A stretch of DNA of 21,608 nucleotides, taken from assembly GCA_001782805.1 (NCBI GenBank), contig MFPT01000017.1, forward strand, positions 1-21,608. The letters are read 5' to 3'. Source of the stretch: Candidatus Magasanikbacteria bacterium RIFCSPHIGHO2_01_FULL_41_23. Its GTDB lineage: Bacteria; Patescibacteria; ABY1; Magasanikbacterales; UBA922. The position numbers and the translations under genes were made by a program. Below the pieces are notes generated by a model. It saw only the letters and a list, made by a program, of their open reading frames with translations. It was not told the DNA's origin and searched no databases. The number at the start of each line of letters is the position of its first letter. Position 1 is the first letter of the stretch. Below are positions 1 through 7,711 of this stretch, piece after piece.

Positions 1-50
1 CCACCAAGGACTGAATGGTAAGACTCCACCAAGGACTGAATGGTAAGACT
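1..50. repeat. 25-bp perfect tandem direct repeat
   Basis: Positions 1-25 and 26-50 are identical, beginning CCACCAAGGACTG and ending GGTAAGACT. The unit is not a multiple of three, so it frameshifts the transposase tail it lies in. It touches the window edge, so more copies may lie to the left. It could be a real slippage event or an assembly artefact. Confidence 0.9.
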
Positions 51-95
51 CCGCTTGAACAACTTACTGAATACTTTTATCCAATTGAATTGTAA
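1..95 (+). pseudogene. 3' end of an integrase-core transposase, broken by a tandem duplication
   Basis: One frame of the second repeat copy reads HQGLNGKTPLEQLTEYF and stops at 93-95. This resembles the C-terminal end of IS481/IS3-like DDE transposases, where the last conserved stretch is typically RPHxxLxGxTPxE. The first repeat copy encodes the same HQGLNGKTP, but the 25-bp duplication shifts the frame and brings in a stop at 44-46. A transposase read through copy 1 would therefore end early. Only the extreme 3' end lies in the window, so the catalytic core cannot be judged. The family call rests on about ten residues and is tentative. Confidence 0.5.
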
Positions 96-102
96 ACAAC
101 GC

Positions 103-130
103 TTGATTTATTTACAAATAAAATTATTAA
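103..130 (+). promoter_or_regulatory. possible promoter of the 180-aa gene
   Basis: TTGATT at 103-108 and TATTAA at 125-130 are separated by 16 nt. Transcription would start only about 4 nt before the ATG at 141. The match to consensus is modest in a very AT-rich stretch. A 7-bp inverted repeat, TTTATTT/AAATAAA, at 107-122 lies in the spacer. Confidence 0.3.
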
Positions 131-140
131 GAGAAATAAT

Positions 141-683
141 ATGTTAACTGCCGTACTTAAAAAAATGGGCGACATTGCCCTCGGCGAATTTAAAGTGGTG
201 ATCATAGATCGCCTATCTCGGGTTGAAACGAAAATTGATCACATTGAAAGCTACCTTAAAGAAGTTAAAGCAGACGTAAACCAAATTAAACATAGAACTG
301 GCCGATTAGAATCAGCGGTTACTGAAATCCAAACTGTTCTTACAAAGAATGGGTTCTCATTAAACCAACCACCAGTTTTAAGCCCGGGGTCTCCGTTAAA
401 ACTCACTGAAGTCGGAGAATCATTGGCTAAACGCTTTGATGGATACAACTTTATTGAAACCAACAAAGAATTTTTCTTGGTGCTTTTGGAAAAAAATAAT
501 CCCATCACGGGCTACGATGTTCAAGAGATGGCCAAAAAAGTATTGGAGGAATCAGTATCACACCCGATTTTTAATCCAATCAAAAAAATCGTTTATCAAG
601 AGGGCTCAAACATTGAACCTGTTCTCAGTGTCCTCGGGATTATTTTACGCGACACTTATTTAAAAGCACATCCGGAGATATAG
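141..683 (+). CDS. unknown 180-aa protein with N-terminal coiled coil
   Basis: I do not recognise a named family. Residues about 20-70 form a long amphipathic stretch (VETKIDHIESYLKEVKADV and onward) with the heptad look of a coiled coil. A Pro-rich linker follows at about 75-85, then SPLKLTEVGESLAKR at about 84-98. That is a motif style (SPLxLTxxGxxL) I associate with small winged-helix-like domains in uncharacterised bacterial proteins. The C-terminal half is helical, with no membrane segment and no signal peptide. The gene has its own terminator 20 nt downstream and follows a transposase remnant, so it may be an accessory gene. The coding frame itself is convincing; the function is unknown. 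Confidence 0.8.
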   Translation: MLTAVLKKMGDIALGEFKVVIIDRLSRVETKIDHIESYLKEVKADVNQIKHRTGRLESAVTEIQTVLTKNGFSLNQPPVLSPGSPLKLTEVGESLAKRFDGYNFIETNKEFFLVLLEKNNPITGYDVQEMAKKVLEESVSHPIFNPIKKIVYQEGSNIEPVLSVLGIILRDTYLKAHPEI

Positions 684-702
684 TATTAAAATTACAACAA
701 AC

Positions 703-731
703 AAAAAACCAAGCCAAAAGCCTGGTTTTTT
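703..731 (+). terminator. intrinsic terminator after the 180-aa gene
   Basis: AAAAAACCAAGC (703-714) pairs with GCCTGGTTTTTT (720-731) around a 5-nt loop, with one A-C mismatch. The 3' arm ends in six T residues. It lies 20 nt after the stop codon. Confidence 0.8.
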
Positions 732-801
732 GTTCTCACTATGCAAAAATAATTTTGCGCAGAGTTGATTCCCAGCTATTTGAAGCGCCGCTGGGAGGCT
801 A

Positions 802-1140
802 CTACTTGGGACGGATCTGCTGCCAGACTTCGAGAGGGAGCGATCCGAATGAGAGGCCGAGTTCCGCAAGCAGATCCCGACACTCCGTCACTACACGTCG
901 ACCGATCCTCATCTTTTTGTTGAGAATCTGCTTTTCCGTCAAGGACGCGAGGTCTCCGACGTACTTGATCCCTGCACCCGCGAGCCTATTAGAGGCCCTC
1001 ACGGAAATCTCATCACTCGCGTAGAGGAAGAGGTTCTGGTAAGACTTCGGATGCATCTCCTCCATGATGTAAGTGGTTACCATCGTTATGACGGTGGTAA
1101 CGTGATTGAAGGTAGTGCTGACAAGGACGCTGTTAAGCAT
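802..1140 (-). CDS. free-standing RNA polymerase alpha C-terminal domain protein
   Basis: This 112-aa protein has about 40 N-terminal residues of no recognised family, followed by an alpha-CTD fold at about 42-106. The sequence ISVRASNRLAGAGIKYVGDL aligns with the RpoA region that contacts UP elements. The equivalents of E. coli R265 and N268 are R48 and N51. G80, R81-R82 and E86 match the GKKSxxE helix, except that Ser299 is replaced by Val. The alpha N-terminal (assembly) domains are absent. It may compete with or supplement RNA polymerase at promoters; that role is inferred. The start is set by a strong SD, AAAGGAG, six nt before the ATG. Parts of the gene are about 50-60% GC by hand count, well above its neighbours, which suggests transfer or special codon use. 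It is divergent from the TrmB gene. Confidence 0.85.
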   Translation of the reverse strand: MLNSVLVSTTFNHVTTVITMVTTYIMEEMHPKSYQNLFLYASDEISVRASNRLAGAGIKYVGDLASLTEKQILNKKMRIGRRVVTECRDLLAELGLSFGSLPLEVWQQIRPK

Positions 1141-1231
1141 CTAGGTCTCCTTTATGTTAGGCAGATCCATCCTGGTTCTAAAGAGCGACTCACCAACATG
1201 GTGAGATTCAATCTTCTTGACTGAACAATGC

Positions 1232-1260
1232 ACTATACTTAAAAAATACATTAGTGTCAA
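1232..1260 (-). promoter_or_regulatory. sigma70 promoter of the alpha-CTD gene
   Basis: On the minus strand a perfect TTGACA (1260-1255), a 17-nt spacer and TATAGT (1237-1232) are present. The predicted start near 1225 leaves an 85-nt leader. The leader holds a perfect 6-bp hairpin, CTCACC-AACAT-GGTGAG (1189-1205), and the SD. A TTACAACA half-site (1264-1271), identical to one arm of the trmB operator, lies just upstream of the -35. Confidence 0.8.
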
Positions 1261-1348
1261 TTATTACAACACTGCCGTTTTATAAAAAATGAAAAATAAA
1301 ATTAAAAAATTGTGTATTTAGTTTAAAATAAGGCAAAAAAATAGATTA

Positions 1349-1377
1349 TTGACAGGTCTTGCAATTGTTGATATACT
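1349..1377 (+). promoter_or_regulatory. sigma70 promoter of the TrmB-family gene
   Basis: TTGACA at 1349-1354 and TATACT at 1372-1377 have an exact 17-nt spacer. Transcription should begin near 1384, about 24 nt before the ATG at 1408. The leader has no clear Shine-Dalgarno sequence. Confidence 0.85.
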
Positions 1378-1379
1378 GT

Positions 1380-1396
1380 TGTTGTAAATTACAACA
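1380..1396. promoter_or_regulatory. palindromic operator at the trmB start site
   Basis: TGTTGTAA-A-TTACAACA is a perfect 8-bp inverted repeat about a single central base. It begins 3 nt after the -10 box and covers the predicted +1. A dimeric protein bound here would block initiation. The adjacent wHTH gene makes autorepression the simplest reading, but binding is inferred. Confidence 0.75.
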
Positions 1397-1407
1397 GAGT
1401 ATAAAAT

Positions 1408-2181
1408 ATGTCTGAAATTTCTCAGATTCTAAAAAATATCGGCTTTGAAACGAACGAGGCGAAAATTTATCTTTCTGCCTTGGAACTTGGTGAAGCTCCA
1501 GCTTCAGAAATCGCTTATAAGGCAAAAATTAAACGCCCATCAGCGTACGTGCTCCTAAAAGCTTTACATAAAAAGGGTTACATGGCTTCATACACCAAAA
1601 AAAAACTGATGTATTTTGTCGCTCTTGATCCATCGGTCATTATTTCTACCATACTTGAACGCGCCAAAAAAGCCGAGGCCGTACTCCCTGAGCTTAAAGC
1701 GCTTTTTTCAAGCGACTCCACCAACAAACCCCGTGTTGAATATTACGAAGGCCACGATGGTCTTGTCGCCATTATGGAAGACACACTTGTGGTGCCGAAT
1801 AAAACCATCTATACATGGGCAAATATTGATACGATTTGGAGTTCACTCAAAGATTATTACCCCACCTACATTCGCAAAAAAAATGAAAAAAATATTTTTA
1901 ACTACGCCATCTGCACAGACAGTGATTTAGCCACGCGATTCAAAACTCATGGCCAGACAGAACGCCGTGAATTATTAATTGTGCCCAAAGAAAAATTTCC
2001 CATGACCAATGAAATTAATATTTACGAAGATAAGATTTTTATTATTTCGCACAAAGACCAGATGGGCGTGATTATTAAAAATAAAGAAATCGCCGATACA
2101 CAGCGATCCATCTTTGAACTCTGCTGGGAAGGAGCTAAACTCTACGACAAAAATTCAACAAAAAATCCCCGACGAAACTAA
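1408..2181 (+). CDS. TrmB-family transcriptional regulator
   Basis: This is a 257-aa soluble protein. Residues about 1-70 form a winged helix-turn-helix typical of TrmB (EAKIYLSALELG, then IKRPSAYVLLKALHKKG as the recognition region). Residues about 75-100 form a helical linker. Residues about 105-250 form the bacterial TrmB effector-like domain, with YYEGHDGLVAIMEDTL at its start, as in family members that sense small ligands. The ligand cannot be read from the sequence. The gene is divergent from the alpha-CTD gene and has a palindromic operator across its own start site, so it probably represses itself and possibly its neighbour. The start is the first ATG after a strong promoter. The last codons lie inside the terminator hairpin. 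Confidence 0.88.
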   Translation: MSEISQILKNIGFETNEAKIYLSALELGEAPASEIAYKAKIKRPSAYVLLKALHKKGYMASYTKKKLMYFVALDPSVIISTILERAKKAEAVLPELKALFSSDSTNKPRVEYYEGHDGLVAIMEDTLVVPNKTIYTWANIDTIWSSLKDYYPTYIRKKNEKNIFNYAICTDSDLATRFKTHGQTERRELLIVPKEKFPMTNEINIYEDKIFIISHKDQMGVIIKNKEIADTQRSIFELCWEGAKLYDKNSTKNPRRN

Positions 2182-2196
2182 ACGTTAGGGATTTTT
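2161..2196. terminator. bidirectional intrinsic terminator
   Basis: AAAAATCCC (2161-2169) pairs with GGGATTTTT (2188-2196), with a small inner ACG/CGT pairing. T-rich tracts exist on both strands, so it can end both the plus-strand trmB transcript and the minus-strand spoIID/62-aa transcript. It overlaps the trmB stop codon. Confidence 0.75.
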
Positions 2197-2205
2197 ATTT
2201 CTCAA

Positions 2206-2394
2206 TTAATTTTGTCGCGTATTAGTCGTATAACTATCTTCTCCATGCTTAATTAATTTCCATGTCCCGCCATCAGCCAAATCTCCATTCCATGAAGTTT
2301 TATTCTTTGCTTTTTCCACAACAGTTCCGCTCGGAACTCCTCTGGCTTTTAAAGCCTTTAATTCGCGTAAAGCGTTTTGTAATTGCGCGTTCAT
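2206..2394 (-). CDS. small hypothetical protein (62 aa)
   Basis: I do not recognise this protein. It begins with a short helical stretch rich in Leu, Ala and Lys (NALRELKALKARG). A polar C-terminal half follows, with SWNGDLADGGTWKL at about residues 34-47, which could form a small beta unit. There is no signal peptide or membrane segment. It starts 14 nt downstream of the spoIID-like stop codon on the same strand and ends 10 nt before a bidirectional terminator, so it fits as the last gene of that transcript. No Shine-Dalgarno sequence precedes the ATG, which is normal in this window. Its shortness leaves real doubt. Confidence 0.5.
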   Translation of the reverse strand: MNAQLQNALRELKALKARGVPSGTVVEKAKNKTSWNGDLADGGTWKLIKHGEDSYTTNTRQN

Positions 2395-2408
2395 AAAATT
2401 AAAATGAA

Positions 2409-4292
2409 TTAATAAATCTTATGCAATTCCACTCCACTATAATAATACTTGATTAATTGTACCCAATCAAGCCCTTCTTCCTCGGCGCGATAAGCCGCGT
2501 CACGCTGGCTCATTCCTACACCATGACCAAACAATTTTTTGCCATCACGCGCATCGTAAGTGGCTGGCACAGACACAAGCCAAGGTTTATTCCCGCCCCA
2601 AACTTCGGCCCAACTGCGCGTGCGGCCGTCAGTATTGCCAAAATAGGGCGTAACTACGACATCGTTATTATACGTTACCATCAATCCGCGCGTGGCCGTA
2701 ACCGCGTCCAAAAAGCGCGGCATAGCCGATTCATTTTCCACACCCAAATATAGCTGATCGCCCGTATGCGCCACCACGTCAAAATTACGCGAGTCATGTT
2801 TGTTGGTATTTTGTTGCGTGTAATACGCATACGTCCGTTGCGCCACTGTTTGCGCTTTCAAGTATTCAATCGGCGCGGTATTGGAATTTTCTCCAATCCC
2901 GGACATATAATCCTCAAAAGTTAATTCATTGATAGCATACAAGGAATTATTTTGATCTTGCGCTTGACGTAATTCCAAAACTCCGCGATAACGATTAAAG
3001 TTGCGACCTGGCCGTCCGGAATATGGACGATCAAAATTAGTTAAGGTAAAAATCGCGTGTTCAGTTGAACTTGGCACTAAACGAAGATATTGATTAGATG
3101 AAGTAGAAAATAAATCAGAATTTATCGTATAAATTCCATTATTAAACGTGAGCGTTGCCGGCGTACTTCTGGCCAATACACCCAACCACTCCGCGCCGCC
3201 ATAAATTTGATAATCATCATCAGCCGAAATAAAACGTACGGTGTTTTTGGTTGGATCTTTCCATACTCCCACACGAATGCGCGGCTCAATTGGCAGACGA
3301 GGATCTTCATTCAAAAAATCATAGACAGTGGACGGAGGCGGTGTAACATCGCTGGGAAAAAATTCTTGGTAGTTAGGTGGTGCGTCGTTCGTAACTGTAA
3401 TTGGAATAGATATTGTGGCTGTTTGGTTGCCATTAAAAATTACGGTAAGTGAAATTTGATAAATACCGATTTTGGTTGGTGCGCGTAAAACAAAAGTGTC
3501 GCGTAAAAAATCATTTGGACTGACCGCAATATCTTTTTTTAAAACTTGCGTGCGTGTTTGCCATGTTCCATCAGCGATATTGGCCGGCCCACGCGATTCA
3601 ATTGTGTAATTGTTCCAACTTGCTTTACCAATATTTTGATATCCCAATCTAATCGTAATCGGCTCGCCGCCAATAGCGATTATTTGTTTGGGATTAAGAA
3701 AAATACGGTTGACAGTTTCAGATACGGTCAATGGATTTTCCATGAGCGGATTATTTTTTATTTCATTTGTAGTATTATTTTTTTCCGTCACTTTTATTTT
3801 GACAAAAAAATAACCGCCCTTAATCCAAGTATTATTTTCTGATGCTAAATAAAACTTTTCGGTATATTCCCCGACTTTGGTCGGAGCATTGAAGGTAATA
3901 TTTAAAATTCCGATTGCTCCCGGTTTAACTTTTCCCACTACGCGAGTGGTTTGTTTACTGCTGATCCAATCTTTGTTCGCAAAAACGGAAGAGCGATTGC
4001 GCGGTTCCATAGTGTAGGCGGAAATAAAACGCTGGCCGCTACTATCCCACGTTGTTTTTCCGGTATTTTTAAATGTGAAAGTAACTGTTTTGCTCTCTCC
4101 CACGGAAATTTCAATCGGATCAGTATCATTTTGACTGATAAATTTAGCGGAGTAATTTGAATCTTTAACTATTACAATTGGAATAGATGATTTGACGATT
4201 GGCACGGCCAAAACCATTGATGGTGATGAAAAAAAAGAAGAAACGAAAAATAGAAAAAAAATGGATAATTTTTTATGGTTTTTTAGGAGCAT
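2409..4292 (-). CDS. secreted SpoIID/LytB-domain protein with two Ig-like domains
   Basis: This 627-aa protein starts with a signal peptide (KNHKK, then a hydrophobic run, ending near residue 30 in VLAV). Residues about 45-168 and 194-302 are two beta domains with the NBR1-like Ig signature: TFKNTGKTTW and GYQNIGKASW, followed by APTKVGEY and APTKIGIY. The SpoIID domain covers about 435-627. Glu468 in GIGENSNTAPIEYLKAQ aligns with the catalytic Glu of the SpoIID lytic transglycosylase, at the same distance from LKAQ. NTDGRTRSWAEVWGG and HGVGMSQ (from 590) are the other conserved blocks. The family cleaves peptidoglycan glycan strands stripped of stem peptides. This organism is unlikely to sporulate, so a role in wall remodelling or division is inferred. 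It is divergent from the flippase operon. Confidence 0.88.
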   Translation of the reverse strand: MLLKNHKKLSIFFLFFVSSFFSSPSMVLAVPIVKSSIPIVIVKDSNYSAKFISQNDTDPIEISVGESKTVTFTFKNTGKTTWDSSGQRFISAYTMEPRNRSSVFANKDWISSKQTTRVVGKVKPGAIGILNITFNAPTKVGEYTEKFYLASENNTWIKGGYFFVKIKVTEKNNTTNEIKNNPLMENPLTVSETVNRIFLNPKQIIAIGGEPITIRLGYQNIGKASWNNYTIESRGPANIADGTWQTRTQVLKKDIAVSPNDFLRDTFVLRAPTKIGIYQISLTVIFNGNQTATISIPITVTNDAPPNYQEFFPSDVTPPPSTVYDFLNEDPRLPIEPRIRVGVWKDPTKNTVRFISADDDYQIYGGAEWLGVLARSTPATLTFNNGIYTINSDLFSTSSNQYLRLVPSSTEHAIFTLTNFDRPYSGRPGRNFNRYRGVLELRQAQDQNNSLYAINELTFEDYMSGIGENSNTAPIEYLKAQTVAQRTYAYYTQQNTNKHDSRNFDVVAHTGDQLYLGVENESAMPRFLDAVTATRGLMVTYNNDVVVTPYFGNTDGRTRSWAEVWGGNKPWLVSVPATYDARDGKKLFGHGVGMSQRDAAYRAEEEGLDWVQLIKYYYSGVELHKIY

Positions 4293-4303
4293 AGATAATG
4301 GTA

Positions 4304-4309
4304 AGTATA
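4304..4309 (-). promoter_or_regulatory. possible -10 box of the SpoIID-like gene
   Basis: TATACT on the minus strand ends 11 nt before the ATG at 4292, giving a leader of only about 5 nt. There is no good -35 at the expected place. The box falls in the short gap that remains once the flippase start is moved to 4373. Confidence 0.4.
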
Positions 4310-4372
4310 CAACAAAAGAATGTTTTTAAAAAGATTGAAAAAAAACCCAAAATAGGGTTAAATAGAGACACT

Positions 4373-5791
4373 ATGTCACTTTTCAAAAAAATTGCGTTTA
4401 ACGGCGCCGTGCAAATTGCGGGAAAAATTGTTTCCACGTTGTTGGGTTTGGTGGCAATTGGAATTTTGACCAGATATCTGGGCGCGGAAAAATTCGGCTG
4501 GTACACCACGGCGATTACATTTTTACAATTTGCCGGTATTTTAATTGATTTTGGTTTGATTCCTGTGACCGCACAATTGTTGGCCAGTGGCCAACATGAT
4601 GAAACTAAATTATTGCAAAATTTACTCGGATTCAGATTCGCAACTGCTTTTATTTTTTTTGGACTCACGCCATTTGTCGCGTTCTTATTCCCCTATCCGA
4701 TTGAAATTAAAATCGCGATCGCGTTATTGTCAATTTCATTTTTGGCCATTGCCATGAATCAAATATTTACCGGCTATTACCAACAAACGCTCGCCATGCA
4801 TATCCCGGTGATCGGTGAATTAATCGGACGAATTATTTTAGTGGTGGGACTTGGTTTGGGTTATTATCATCATGCGAATTTTTTAACATTAATGATTCTG
4901 ATTTCACTGTCCAGTATCGCGTATACTGCCAGTTTGTGGTTGGCAACTGCGCGACGCACAAAACCAACAATGACCTATGATAAAGCAATCTGGAAATCAA
5001 TTGCCAAAACCATGTGGCCAATCGCGATTTCCATTGTTTTTAATGTGGTGTATTTAAAGGGTGATACGATTCTATTGTCATTATTCCGTACCCAAACTGA
5101 AGTGGGATTGTACGGCGCGGCCTATCGCGTGATTGATATTTTGGCGCAAATTGCCATGTTGATGATGGGAATTTTATTACCGCTTTTGGCCGCCAGTTTT
5201 GCGCGCAAGAATATCATGGAATTTAAAGAACGTTATCAAAATAGTTTTGACGCCATGATGATGATCGCGATTCCGATTACTTTAGGGACATTTGCGTTGG
5301 CTGACCGCATTATGTTGACTGTTGCCGGACCGGAATTCGCTTCGGCAGGCATAATGTTGCGGTTTTTGTCCTTAGCAGTTTTTGGCGTGTATGTGGGGGC
5401 AGTCTTCGGTCACACTGCGGTCGCGATTGGTCAGCAAAAAGCCACAATGTGGATTTACATTTCCGACGCGATTATTACGTTTGTCGGGTATTGGTATGCT
5501 ATTCCACGTTTTGGTTGGTATGGTGCGGCCTTATTGACGATTTTTTCGGAATTGTACGCCGGTATTCTTCTCGCTTGGGTAATCAGCGAACGCATTGACT
5601 GCCGATTATCTCTCGGTCGTTTTGCCAAAATTATTGGCGCGGGCGCGGTGATGCTTGCCCCAATTTTTGTCTTTCCTCAACTCAATATTTTTATTCTCAT
5701 TCCAATTGCAGTGGTTATATATGTCGGAGTGCTAATCGCGACAAAGGCTGTGCCGCGGGCAGTCTTGGGGGAATTGATGCGGCGGAGTTAA
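4373..5791 (+). CDS. polysaccharide/lipid-linked oligosaccharide flippase (MATE/MVF-like)
   Basis: This 472-aa integral membrane protein has about 12-14 hydrophobic helices and no soluble domain. It begins MSLFKKIAFNGAVQIAGK, the typical start of the oligosaccharide flippase family (Wzx/RfbX type), and has LTRYLGAEKFGWYTTAITFLQ shortly after. The family moves undecaprenyl-linked sugars across the inner membrane. An in-frame ATG at 4298 would add 25 charged residues. I reject it because it would leave only 5 nt to the divergent SpoIID-like gene and fall inside that gene's promoter region. The next gene, an O-antigen ligase, lies 16 nt downstream, so the two form an operon for surface glycan export and assembly. 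The substrate is unknown. Confidence 0.87.
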   Translation: MSLFKKIAFNGAVQIAGKIVSTLLGLVAIGILTRYLGAEKFGWYTTAITFLQFAGILIDFGLIPVTAQLLASGQHDETKLLQNLLGFRFATAFIFFGLTPFVAFLFPYPIEIKIAIALLSISFLAIAMNQIFTGYYQQTLAMHIPVIGELIGRIILVVGLGLGYYHHANFLTLMILISLSSIAYTASLWLATARRTKPTMTYDKAIWKSIAKTMWPIAISIVFNVVYLKGDTILLSLFRTQTEVGLYGAAYRVIDILAQIAMLMMGILLPLLAASFARKNIMEFKERYQNSFDAMMMIAIPITLGTFALADRIMLTVAGPEFASAGIMLRFLSLAVFGVYVGAVFGHTAVAIGQQKATMWIYISDAIITFVGYWYAIPRFGWYGAALLTIFSELYAGILLAWVISERIDCRLSLGRFAKIIGAGAVMLAPIFVFPQLNIFILIPIAVVIYVGVLIATKAVPRAVLGELMRRS

Positions 5792-5807
5792 ATTTTTTTA
5801 TACAACT

Positions 5808-7076
5808 ATGGGCACTCTGTTAATAATTCTTAGCCTGGTGGTATTTGCTGTTATTGCCTGGCGTAATTTACCGGTCGGTCTGGCGATTTTTTTTGCGCTG
5901 CTGCCCACTTATTTGATCCGGTTTCAGCTCGGGCCGCTTCCGACTACTTTTTTGGAGATAATGATTTGGATTTTATGTGCGGTGTGGCTGATTCAAAAAA
6001 TTAAAGCGATTGGCTGGCGGGGAGCGATCGCGGAAAAAATTAATTGCATCAAAAAATGGCCGGCGCTGGCCGTGGCCATCAGTTTATTTTTAATTGGCGC
6101 GACGATAAATGTTTTTTTGGCGATTGATGTTCGTGCGGCACTCGGAGAATGGCGCGCGTTTTATTTGGAACCGATTTTAATATCTTATTTGGTCATAACC
6201 ACTATAAAAAACAAAGAACAAAAAAATAAAATTCTGCTCGGATTAATTTTATGTGGCCTCGTCACCGCACTTCTCGCCATTTACCAACACTTTACCGGCT
6301 GGCTTGTACCACATAGTTTTTGGGCTAATCGCGATACCTATCGGGTTACGGCGTGGTATGGCTTTCCCAATGGCGTTGCGTTATTTTTGGCACCGCTGAT
6401 ACCACTGGCAATTCATCTTTTAATTTCCGCGTATAAAAAAAATAAAATAATAATTGTGGCGTTCGCCGGCGCGTATATTGTAGCTGCCCCATTTGCAATT
6501 GTTTTTGCCAAATCAACCGGCGCGATCATTGGACTGTTGGGTGGCTTGGGTCTGTATCTTTTATTAAACAAAAAAACGAGATTGGCATCAGCCGTGGGTG
6601 TGGTGGTTATTATTTTGGGAATTATTTTTACTCCTAATTCCAACTCCATAAAGCAAGAAATTTTAGCGCGTGATCGTTCCGGACAACTGCGTCGCGATAT
6701 TTGGTCAGAAACAATTTCATATTTAAAAATTCATCCCCTACGTGGCACTGGTATGGCCGCGTATTCAACGGAAATCGTGCCGTTTCGCCGTGACAAAACC
6801 ATTGAAGTTTTTCATCACCCACATAATATTTTTTTGACCATATGGGTGAATACGGGATTGGTTGGATTAGTAGGTTTTGTAGGTATTTTGGGATGGTTTT
6901 TTGTGACTGGTTTACGCGCGGAACAAAGTCGATATATTTTAATTGCCATGACAGTAATTATAACGATGGGTTTGGTTGATTCACCGTATATTAAAAATGA
7001 TTTGGCATTAGTATTTTGGTTTATGATCGCTTTGGCTTATAATGAATTCTCAGATAACAAAAAAAATCTTATATAA
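5808..7076 (+). CDS. O-antigen ligase/polymerase family (Wzy_C) membrane protein
   Basis: This 422-aa protein has about ten or eleven transmembrane helices and one large external loop at about 270-345. The loop contains ARDRSGQLRRDIW and the HHPHN motif (H336, H337, H339), followed by IFLTIWVNTGLVGLVG. This is the characteristic end of the Wzy_C loop in WaaL ligases and Wzy polymerases. These enzymes transfer or polymerise undecaprenyl-linked glycans on the outer face of the membrane. Ligase and polymerase cannot be told apart by sequence. CPR bacteria generally lack lipopolysaccharide, so the acceptor may be a protein or cell-surface polymer (inference). It lies between the flippase and the DedA gene with short gaps. 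Confidence 0.85.
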   Translation: MGTLLIILSLVVFAVIAWRNLPVGLAIFFALLPTYLIRFQLGPLPTTFLEIMIWILCAVWLIQKIKAIGWRGAIAEKINCIKKWPALAVAISLFLIGATINVFLAIDVRAALGEWRAFYLEPILISYLVITTIKNKEQKNKILLGLILCGLVTALLAIYQHFTGWLVPHSFWANRDTYRVTAWYGFPNGVALFLAPLIPLAIHLLISAYKKNKIIIVAFAGAYIVAAPFAIVFAKSTGAIIGLLGGLGLYLLLNKKTRLASAVGVVVIILGIIFTPNSNSIKQEILARDRSGQLRRDIWSETISYLKIHPLRGTGMAAYSTEIVPFRRDKTIEVFHHPHNIFLTIWVNTGLVGLVGFVGILGWFFVTGLRAEQSRYILIAMTVIITMGLVDSPYIKNDLALVFWFMIALAYNEFSDNKKNLI

Positions 7077-7087
7077 ATATAATTCTT

Positions 7088-7711
7088 ATGCTCGCCTCTC
7101 TCTCTATTTTCATTACGAATTTTATTGAACGCGTCGGCTATTTGGGCTTAGGAATTTTAATGGCGCTCGAAGCAATCATTGCACCTATCCCCAGCGAATT
7201 AATTGTACCGTTTGCCGGTTTTTTAATTAGCGACGGCCGTTTTTCTTGGTTTGGCGTACTCGTGGCCACTACGATTGGCAGTTTAATTGGCGCGTATGCC
7301 TTATATGCCTTGGGACGATACGGTGGTCGGCCGCTCATTGCCCGATGGGGCCATTGGGTTTTGGTTAAGCCCGAAGATATTGTCAAGGCCGAAAAATTTT
7401 TTGTTAATCACGGCCGTAAAGCGATTTTTTTAAGTAAATTTGTCCCGATTGTCCGCAGTTATGTGGCGCTTCCGGCCGGTCTGTCGCGCATGCCTCTAGC
7501 ACCATTCTTTTTCTATTCTGCTTTAGGATCAATCATCTGGAACACGTTTTTAATTTATCTGGGGTTTACCTTAAAAAATAATTGGGAACGCGCCGCGGGA
7601 ATTATAAGTTATGGCGACAAAATCGGCACCGTCTTGTTTGTGCTCGTCATTATCATTTGGATTGTCCGTCATCACACTAAGAAACGTCACGACACAGCTA
7701 GTGTTGTTTAA
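7088..7711 (+). CDS. DedA-family membrane protein
   Basis: This 207-aa protein has four to five hydrophobic segments and the DedA (SNARE-associated) signatures. The first is ALEAIIAPIPSELIVPFAG at about 27-45, with the re-entrant Glu and Pro-x-Pro-Ser-Glu. Next comes GSLIGAYALYALGRYGG at about 64-80. The last is FLSKFVPIVRSYVALPAGLS at about 114-133, with the conserved Arg. Some DedA proteins return undecaprenyl phosphate to the cytoplasmic face of the membrane. Its position directly after a flippase and a glycan ligase, 11 nt downstream, fits carrier-lipid recycling for that pathway. This specific role is inferred. Its 3' end overlaps the convergent EamA gene by 14 nt. Confidence 0.9.
   Translation: MLASLSIFITNFIERVGYLGLGILMALEAIIAPIPSELIVPFAGFLISDGRFSWFGVLVATTIGSLIGAYALYALGRYGGRPLIARWGHWVLVKPEDIVKAEKFFVNHGRKAIFLSKFVPIVRSYVALPAGLSRMPLAPFFFYSALGSIIWNTFLIYLGFTLKNNWERAAGIISYGDKIGTVLFVLVIIIWIVRHHTKKRHDTASVV

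Noticed and set aside
88..99. ATTGTAAACAAC as a second TrmB operator
   Set aside because: It lacks the central TTA, is not symmetric, and lies across a transposase stop codon; likely chance.
2938..2971. LRQAQDQ in the SpoIID-like protein, which equals a common translation of the TTCGACAAGCTCAGGATC-type repeat, flanked by GGAATTA/TAATTCC
   Set aside because: The DNA differs at most third codon positions and the domain is not clearly longer than usual, so chance or ordinary sequence is as likely.
4298..4372. Longer N-terminus for the flippase from ATG 4298
   Set aside because: It overlaps the divergent promoter region and adds charged residues not usual in the family; ATG 4373 gives a standard N-terminus.
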